Shown piece by piece: positions 59,601 to 64,000 of a DNA stretch of 64,000 nucleotides. Origin of the DNA: Planctomycetaceae bacterium (GTDB taxonomy: Bacteria > Planctomycetota > Planctomycetia > Pirellulales > Pirellulaceae); NCBI GenBank assembly GCA_002723275.1, contig PBNZ01000017.1:38832-102831 (forward strand). The letters run 5' to 3'. Each line of letters begins with the position of its first letter. The stretch's first letter is position 1. Under the pieces are notes generated by a model. It was not told where the DNA came from. It made no database searches and worked only from the letters and a program-made list of their open reading frames with translations. The position numbers were made by a program, and so were the translations under genes.

Positions 59601-60178
59601 GGATTGTGCCCACGGTGATTCTGATTAACTTGTTCTTGCATTACCTTCATTTTCGCAACCTGCCTATCTCCCTGGTCGTATTTTCAGGAATCCCCGTTGC
59701 CGCAGCGGGCGGCATGATTGCCGTCGCGATCATGGGAGTCGACATGAATACGGCGATGTGGGTTGGATTCATCGCATTGTTTGGTCTCGCAGCCGACGAC
59801 GGCATCGTGATGGCAACCTACATGCGAGACAAACTTTTGAAGACCGAAATTCGATCGGTCACAGATATACGTGAAGCGATTTACGAAGCAGGCCTCAAAC
59901 GAATTCGTCCGTGCATCATGACGACGGTCACGACGCTGGTAGCTCTCGTCCCAGTCTTGATTTCGACAGGGCGTGGAGCCGACGTGGCTCGAGCTATGGC
60001 TTTGCCAGTGTTCGGCGGCATGCTTATCGAACCCTTCACAACGTTCATCGTACCGACTTTGTACTGCGGCTACCTTGAATTCAAATTGAGAACCCGCTTG
60101 CGCGACGAATATTGGACGAAACAGTCTCAACATTCATCGGGCGAGCCTATTACTCCAACGATTTCATCACCCATGTGA
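56669..60178 (+). CDS. Heavy-metal RND efflux permease (CusA/CzcA type) with an internal extension
   Basis: A 1,169-residue inner-membrane proton/metal antiporter of the HME-RND family. The N-terminus has the first helix (LIILLGSVALFIYGW) and the periplasmic SWPGRSPKDIEDQVTYPLSI typical of CusA/CzcA. Helices 2-6 include the proton-relay segment (IAIGTMVDMGIIILENIY). CusA itself is about 1,050 residues; the excess lies near 510-600, where extra hydrophobic segments (GFSIINTVLCFFIWGPRL and LTGLSGTVGFLMGCWMA) sit after helix 6. The C-terminal half is complete (FGLAADDGIVMATYMRDKLL). The ion is likely Cu(I)/Ag(I) or another divalent/soft metal; selectivity cannot be read off. No outer-membrane channel gene is adjacent. 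Confidence 0.93.
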   Translation: MIHKMLEFCIRERLIILLGSVALFIYGWHSTQTVPLDAIPNVGENQVIVLTSWPGRSPKDIEDQVTYPLSIALQAVPNAKSVRGKSMFGFSFVQVTFDDHVDFYWARSRVAEQLTTINSELPADAVPALAPDATALGQIYYYVLQGPPEVDLAELRSQQDFFIKYALQSVEGVSEVASIGGYVKQYQIEVDPDKLRYHGLPLSRVIQAVKDSNIDVGAKTVETSGMEFIVRGNGFIGSNGTEAETIEQIENTVVLSQKGIPLRVRDLARVQAGPAFRRGALDFNGQEAVGGVVVMRYGENPRKVIKSLKTKIESLEAELNGIKIIGVYDRTQLIDETVATLTNALFHETLITIAVMVLFLLHVRASLVIAITLPMAVLMAFIAMKVFGVDANIMSLAGIAIAIGTMVDMGIIILENIYAKLSEWELAGRNGGEEKRIKVIREAAAEVVPAVITAVTTTIVSFLPVFFLTGRDHRLFAPLAWTKTFALASSLIVAVVVVPMLCRVFLRSSGQRRASQFLGGCGFSIINTVLCFFIWGPRLAGDATMLWTLTGLSGTVGFLMGCWMARERVRPIDKNPVSRFVLWLYAGRLRLALNHKGFMLTFPAIIFFIGLGAWLGLPTVLRPVEKMANTLGAELNDVPGYVGAKHWFTGLKSDDWIALDEGSWFYMPSLYPAASFSQAMEVLQAQDTLIKAIPEVANVLGKIGRVESALDPAPAAMVETYVMLKPQEQWRDGVKARDIWDEINAVATLPGVTPASALQPIEGRVVMLQSGIKASMAVRVYGEDLAGLSQASLAVAEHLKGHHLVNAGTVNPDIVMGKPYIEFDVDRDEAARHGMTTSMVNQIVAAGLGGVDVTTTVEGRERYPIQIRYERSIRERVDDLTQIAVVTHSGEVVPLSRLANVHSTWGPGAINSEDARLVAHVSFSTSGSAGDLETVNSVMESLRSARADGELIFPAGNFELQAVGSFQNQLEANQRLLWIVPTVILINLFLHYLHFRNLPISLVVFSGIPVAAAGGMIAVAIMGVDMNTAMWVGFIALFGLAADDGIVMATYMRDKLLKTEIRSVTDIREAIYEAGLKRIRPCIMTTVTTLVALVPVLISTGRGADVARAMALPVFGGMLIEPFTTFIVPTLYCGYLEFKLRTRLRDEYWTKQSQHSSGEPITPTISSPM

Positions 60179-60223
60179 TTCATGGACAGAATCATTGAAC
60201 CCATTCAAGAAAGGATTCTTGAG

Positions 60224-60742
60224 ATGACTTTGAACCAGAGACTTACCACCATGCTTTTGTTCTTGATGATGACCACCCTTGTATCTGCTAATGACGTGAC
60301 GTCGCCAGAACTCAGCGCAAGAGACCAGATTCGCGTCGCAGTCCAAGAGATTTGCCCGATCTCAGGGCAAAAACTCGGCGGACACGGTATCCCCGTGAAG
60401 GTCAAGGTCGGCGAATTGGAAGTTTTCATTTGTTGCAAACCTTGCCTCAAGAAAAAGATCGATCCAAAATATTGGAGTGCGATTCATAAGAACATCGCGG
60501 CGGCTCAAGAGATATGCCCTGTGATGAAGCACAAGCTACCCAAAAAGCCGGTGTGGACGATGGTCGATGGACAAATCATTTTCATCTGCTGTCCTCCCTG
60601 TAAAGATGATATCGCTGCGGAACCCAAAGAGTTCCTTGAGAAGGTCGACGATTTATATCGCAAGTCCCTCGCCCAAAGCTCACCGAGCACTCGCGGTGCA
60701 AAATCAGCTCGCCTCCGAACAGGAGCTCCAGCCCCGAAGTAA
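60224..60742 (+). CDS. Exported protein with two tandem YHS-like Cys motifs
   Basis: A 172-residue protein. ATG 60224 is chosen because AAGGA stands 8 bases upstream and a signal peptide follows (LTTMLLFLMMTTLVSAND); the frame extends 14 codons upstream. Two homologous units repeat: EICPISGQKLGG with VFICCKPCLKKK, then EICPVMKHKLPK with IFICCPPCKDDI. The same pattern ends the adaptor protein, so these are metal-binding modules related to YHS domains. Position last in the metal-efflux run suggests a periplasmic metallochaperone for the pump; that is inference. Confidence 0.82.
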   Translation: MTLNQRLTTMLLFLMMTTLVSANDVTSPELSARDQIRVAVQEICPISGQKLGGHGIPVKVKVGELEVFICCKPCLKKKIDPKYWSAIHKNIAAAQEICPVMKHKLPKKPVWTMVDGQIIFICCPPCKDDIAAEPKEFLEKVDDLYRKSLAQSSPSTRGAKSARLRTGAPAPK

Positions 60743-60752
60743 TCGTTCAGCC

Positions 60753-62579
60753 ATGAACCGCCAAATCAGCGTGTTGTTTTTTGCTTTGTCCGTGGTCGTC
60801 CTTCATTCCACGGACGCAGTATCACAAGACCACCCGTCCCAAGTTCGGGTGGCCGCTATTTCCTTTGAGCCGACAAAGCTTGACCTTGCCGGCAACTGCG
60901 ATCGTCTAGAATTCCATTTTCGTGAGGCGGCAAAAGGTGGGGCGAAGATCGCGGTGGCTCCAGAAGGTATTCTGGAAGGCTATATCGTCAACGAGATTCT
61001 CGCGGACGAATACAAGCCGGCTCAAATGCATGATGTTGCCGTCGAAATTAACTCACCTACGATCCAACGGTTTCAACGATTGGCTCGCGAGCTCCAGATC
61101 TGCGTGGTGTTCGGCTTCGCCGAAAAGATTGGCAAGGAAGTCTATAACTCTGCCGTGTTCATCGACGACGTCGGCAAGATCTGCGGAACCTATCATAAAA
61201 TGCAGCTCCATGAGGGATACGATCCTGAGTGGTGGTTTAATCGCCTCGGTCGCCAGAGTCGCGCATTTGAAACTCCCTACGGAAAATGCGGCATCTTGAT
61301 TTGCAACGATCGCTGGAATCCGCTGCTAGCAAAGATTCCCGCGCTTGATGGAGCCCAGTTCCTTATCATCCCTTCGTTTGGCTCAACGTCAAAAGCTCAA
61401 GACGAAGCCGTCCTATCGCGAGGTGTTGAAAACAATCTGCCGGTCATCGAAGCGAATGTTGGCGTATCACTGATTGTGAGTGATAACCAGATCGTCGCTG
61501 TGGATCGTCACCGCGAAGGCATCACCTACGGCGAGATCAACATCCCTGCGCCGCGCCCAAAGGACACGGTGAATCGCGACCGCACGGAGGTAGAATTCCT
61601 GCGATGGCGAGAAACGGAAATGCCACAGCGACTGGCGAAAACCGTGGCAAACTATGACCCCCATGGACCGGCACGCGAGCAAGACGTAACGCAGTTAAAG
61701 AGCTCCCGTTTGAAGGTTACCCTCGGGAACAATCGTTCAGCTGAGATCAACGGCGAGCAACATCGTGCGGGATACAATGGCATCTTCGCCATCACATCAC
61801 CGGACCAGCCAGAGAGTCCCTTTGTCCCCGCCTATTCGGGCTGGAATCTCGAGCATTACTTTGATGCCAGTCCCCGATCGGCAGCAAACATTTTCTTTGA
61901 ACCGCGGTATGCGGCAATGAAGCTCAAGCGATCCGATAATCGGACGGTCGAATTATATCAATCAGCAACTCCGGCATATCAAGTTGAGAGTTGGACTCGG
62001 TTCCGAGCGTCCGACCCTTACTACCTCGACTTTTCCTATCGTTGCAAACCCCATCGAGATGATTATGCAGGAGACTTCCTCGGAGTTTTCTGGGCGTCCT
62101 ACATGAACGGCCCTATCGACAAAAGCATCTATTTTCTGGATGGTGAGTCCAGCTTGACACAACCCACTTGGCGTCAACTGTGTACACAACAACACAATCG
62201 CGACAGTACCGTCAAACAAAACCAAGACTCGACTGAACTCAAATTTGAGACCGGCGACACGCTGTTCTCAAACATCTCACCGATGACCTATTCGGCACCG
62301 TTCTTTTATGGACGGTTTCGCAACATGGTATTAATCTACGTGTTTCGCGAGAATCAGAACCTACGGTTCGCACACTCGCCCTCCGGCGGAGGTCGCAACT
62401 CGGCAGGAAACGACACGAATCCTGCTTGGGATTTCCAGTTGATCATTCCGAATCCACAAAAGGGTCAGGAGTATCAACTCGAGGGACGACTTATTTATAA
62501 GCCATGGAAAGGACGTGCCGACGTTCTCGCTGAGGTTTCACGATATCTGCAAGGCGTAAAAGAATCCGACAACCAGTAA
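60753..62579 (+). CDS. Exported nitrilase/carbon-nitrogen hydrolase with an unknown C-terminal domain
   Basis: A 608-residue protein. The start at ATG 60753 gives a signal peptide (ISVLFFALSVVVLHSTDAVS); the frame is open upstream but overlaps the previous gene. Residues about 30-275 form a nitrilase-superfamily domain with the full Glu-Lys-Cys triad: E71 in APEGILEG, K149 in YHKMQLHEGYD, and C184 in ILICNDRW. The family hydrolyses amide or nitrile C-N bonds. The remaining roughly 320 residues are a separate unknown domain that is beta-rich with many Tyr/Trp (SGWNLEHYFDASPRSAANIF, PYYLDFSYRCKPHRDDYAGD). It follows the metal operon by 10 bases but its content is unrelated. Export of a nitrilase is unusual; the substrate is unknown. 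Confidence 0.85.
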   Translation: MNRQISVLFFALSVVVLHSTDAVSQDHPSQVRVAAISFEPTKLDLAGNCDRLEFHFREAAKGGAKIAVAPEGILEGYIVNEILADEYKPAQMHDVAVEINSPTIQRFQRLARELQICVVFGFAEKIGKEVYNSAVFIDDVGKICGTYHKMQLHEGYDPEWWFNRLGRQSRAFETPYGKCGILICNDRWNPLLAKIPALDGAQFLIIPSFGSTSKAQDEAVLSRGVENNLPVIEANVGVSLIVSDNQIVAVDRHREGITYGEINIPAPRPKDTVNRDRTEVEFLRWRETEMPQRLAKTVANYDPHGPAREQDVTQLKSSRLKVTLGNNRSAEINGEQHRAGYNGIFAITSPDQPESPFVPAYSGWNLEHYFDASPRSAANIFFEPRYAAMKLKRSDNRTVELYQSATPAYQVESWTRFRASDPYYLDFSYRCKPHRDDYAGDFLGVFWASYMNGPIDKSIYFLDGESSLTQPTWRQLCTQQHNRDSTVKQNQDSTELKFETGDTLFSNISPMTYSAPFFYGRFRNMVLIYVFRENQNLRFAHSPSGGGRNSAGNDTNPAWDFQLIIPNPQKGQEYQLEGRLIYKPWKGRADVLAEVSRYLQGVKESDNQ

Positions 62580-62626
62580 TCGATTCGTGTCAGCCTCAAG
62601 GAGGTGCTGCCTGCAAACGGAAAACC

Positions 62627-63802
62627 TCAGGCGAGATCCGGGGTCGAATAGGCCGTTTTCCCTCGCACCTTGATTTCAACGGGCACAAGATACTTCTCAA
62701 TCGTGGCCTGGTTGATATCGACTCCTAAACCGGGTCGATCATTGAGCTGCACTTTGCCCTCCACCAAGGACAGCGGCTGTTCAACAAGATCAAGCGCCAA
62801 ACGAGAAGCCTCAACAGGGAATTCACAGATGACAGACTGTGCATCATCGGCATAGGGCACGATGGACGCTGCGAGAGCAAGGTGCGTTGTAAATGTATGG
62901 TTCACGTAAACCACATTGCGTTGGGCGGCATAATCAGCGACCGCTTTTGCTGGCGCAATACCACCGATACGCCCCGTATCAATTTGCACAAACCCGATAC
63001 CACCGTGGTCGATCAGATTTCGGGCCGCGTGAAAGTTAGAAGCACCTTCGCCCCCTGCGAGTTGAACCTTATGCAACGACTTGGCGAGTGCACCGTAAGC
63101 GTGTAGCGCCTCGCCCACAAACGGTTCTTCCAACCACAGCACACGGTGGGCCTCCAAGGTCGCTAAACGCTGCCGCGCGGCATCGATATCTTCATTCCAT
63201 ACGGTGCCGGCATCAATCAGCAAAGTCGCCTCTTCTCCTAAACCGGCTCTTGCCGCTTCCACGTGAGCGTTGTCCTCAGCGACGGTGCCACGACCATAGC
63301 TCGCCCAGCCAAACTTGACCGCCGAAAAGCCCTGTTGTCGACATTGCCTGGCCTTCTCAAGCGTTGAATCGGGCGTGTCACCAAACAACTGAGAAGCGTA
63401 CGGAGTTTTGGGCAAGGCTTCCTTAAAACCAAGCAATCGATAAACAGGCTCATCCAATCGTTTACCGAGCAGATCCCAAAGAGCGATCTCGACACCTGAC
63501 CAGGTATGATCGGTTTGAGCAATATCCAAACCAGCAGATCGCACCGCATGTCCGAGCTTTACGATGTCCTCGGGGGTCTCGATTCGTTGGCCAAAGACGG
63601 CATCGCGCACGCTCTTGCAGGCGGAATGCGACATCGGACAAATCCAATTCGCGATTGAAACCAGCGGCGACGCTTCACATTCCCCCCAGCCGACGATCCC
63701 TTCACTTTCAATCCGGATGAGTAACGCATCCTGGCTACCATCGCCAATATCTTGAATCTCGGGCATCGCGAGATAAAACAGACGAACATCTTCGATCAAC
63801 AT
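62627..63802 (-). CDS. Mandelate racemase/muconate lactonizing enzyme family protein (enolase superfamily)
   Basis: A 391-residue cytosolic enzyme. Metal ligands are D197 (LLIDAGTVW), E225 (LWLEEPF) and E252 (AGGEGAS). The catalytic base region reads SAVKFGW with K163, but the family's usual second Lys (K-x-K) is Gly165. H302 in YVNHTFTTH is the expected C-terminal base. Such enzymes abstract the alpha-proton of carboxylates, often sugar acids (dehydratases) or amino-acid derivatives (racemases/epimerases). The single Lys plus His pattern leans to sugar-acid dehydratase; that is inference. No transporter or sugar gene adjoins it. Confidence 0.9.
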   Translation of the reverse strand: MLIEDVRLFYLAMPEIQDIGDGSQDALLIRIESEGIVGWGECEASPLVSIANWICPMSHSACKSVRDAVFGQRIETPEDIVKLGHAVRSAGLDIAQTDHTWSGVEIALWDLLGKRLDEPVYRLLGFKEALPKTPYASQLFGDTPDSTLEKARQCRQQGFSAVKFGWASYGRGTVAEDNAHVEAARAGLGEEATLLIDAGTVWNEDIDAARQRLATLEAHRVLWLEEPFVGEALHAYGALAKSLHKVQLAGGEGASNFHAARNLIDHGGIGFVQIDTGRIGGIAPAKAVADYAAQRNVVYVNHTFTTHLALAASIVPYADDAQSVICEFPVEASRLALDLVEQPLSLVEGKVQLNDRPGLGVDINQATIEKYLVPVEIKVRGKTAYSTPDLA

Positions 63803-63873
63803 GGTATCCCGACCTGAAAAGAAAAACGTCTTTCAAAATGGATTCGGCCTTCGCGAGACACGAGAGAAGTGGC

Positions 63874-64000
63874 TTAAGCCAAGAGATCTTCAACGACATG
63901 TCTTTCGACATCGGTGAGCCGAAATTTTCTTCCCACATGGCAGCTGAAACAACGCTCCACGAGGATAGGCCGCACGTGCCGTTCAAAATACTCTTCTTGA
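63874..64000 (-). pseudogene. Chimeric fragment: PSCyt1 start joined to a DUF1501 tail, cut by window edge
   Basis: The minus-strand frame entering from the right edge reads QEEYFERHVRPILVERCFSC then HVGRKFRLTDVERHVVEDLL and A, stopping at TAA (63874-63876). The first part is the start of a planctomycete PSCyt1 haem domain with CFSCH, as in CYECH and CGNCH of the copies elsewhere. The second part is the C-terminal signature of DUF1501 proteins (compare RDMSLTDVHGRVVEEILT). A deletion joining a cytochrome/DUF1549 gene to its downstream DUF1501 gene would create it. The 5' part lies outside the window, so full structure and function are unseen. Confidence 0.6.

Noticed and set aside
1-64000. 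tRNA, rRNA, CRISPR array, insertion sequence or prophage
   Set aside because: Scanning by eye found no GTTCGA-type T-loop with matching arms, no regularly spaced direct repeats and no transposase or integrase frame. Small RNAs could have been missed.

Overview
The window looks like chromosomal DNA of a planctomycete (Planctomycetota, probably Pirellulales-like). The evidence is family content. It carries several sets of planctomycete-typical DUF1501 genes paired with cytochrome-like/DUF1549/DUF1553 genes, a giant secreted protein with an N-terminal LEPR-XLL motif, a PEP-CTERM protein with dockerin-like modules, an arylsulfatase, and secreted polysaccharide-active proteins. No rRNA, tRNA, CRISPR array, transposase or phage gene was recognised.

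Layout. (1) 0.6-7.0 kb, minus strand: a PEP-CTERM LamG/dockerin-like protein and a 1,719-aa LEPR-XLL protein with cadherin-like repeats, lamin-tail domains and a CotH-kinase-like domain. (2) 7.5-16.1 kb, minus strand: a PPC-domain protein, a PSCyt1/DUF1549/DUF1553 protein, a DUF1501 protein and a 2-hydroxyacid dehydrogenase, probably one operon. (3) 16.3-20.2 kb, plus strand: a divergent second DUF1549/DUF1553 + DUF1501 pair. (4) 21.3-26.0 kb: a 1,575-aa modular GH18 chitinase with three CBM2-like modules. (5) 26.3-32.3 kb, minus strand: a deacetylase-like secreted protein and a third DUF1501 + PSCyt1/LamG/DUF1549/DUF1553 pair, the latter split by an in-frame TGA. (6) 32.5-34.0 kb: a polytopic membrane protein. 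(7) 34.6-43.6 kb, plus strand: a surface-polysaccharide locus (FAD-dependent oxidoreductase, a decayed glycosyltransferase joined to a sulfotransferase tail, an ABC exporter, two GT2 enzymes and a GT39-like enzyme). (8) 43.9-47.1 kb: small or poorly known genes, a probably frameshifted membrane gene and a 5'-truncated N,N-dimethylformamidase-like gene. (9) 47.2-53.8 kb: a sulfatase, a beta-helix protein, an unknown secreted 764-aa protein and a glycerophosphodiesterase-like protein. (10) 54.2-60.7 kb, plus strand: a heavy-metal RND efflux operon with a Cys-rich exported protein, an adaptor carrying three metal-binding modules, a long CusA-type pump and an exported protein with two Cys motifs. 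(11) 60.8-63.8 kb: a secreted nitrilase-family protein and an enolase-superfamily enzyme. (12) Right edge: a minus-strand reading frame that appears to join the start of a PSCyt1 domain to the tail of a DUF1501 protein.

Two themes stand out. One is repeated extracellular and cell-surface machinery: at least three full DUF1549/DUF1553 + DUF1501 sets plus one apparent deletion remnant. The other is gene decay: in-frame stops, a probable frameshift, a 5' truncation and deletion fusions, all visible directly in the reading frames. Functions of the DUF families are not established. Domain calls come from motif recognition by eye, not from searches.
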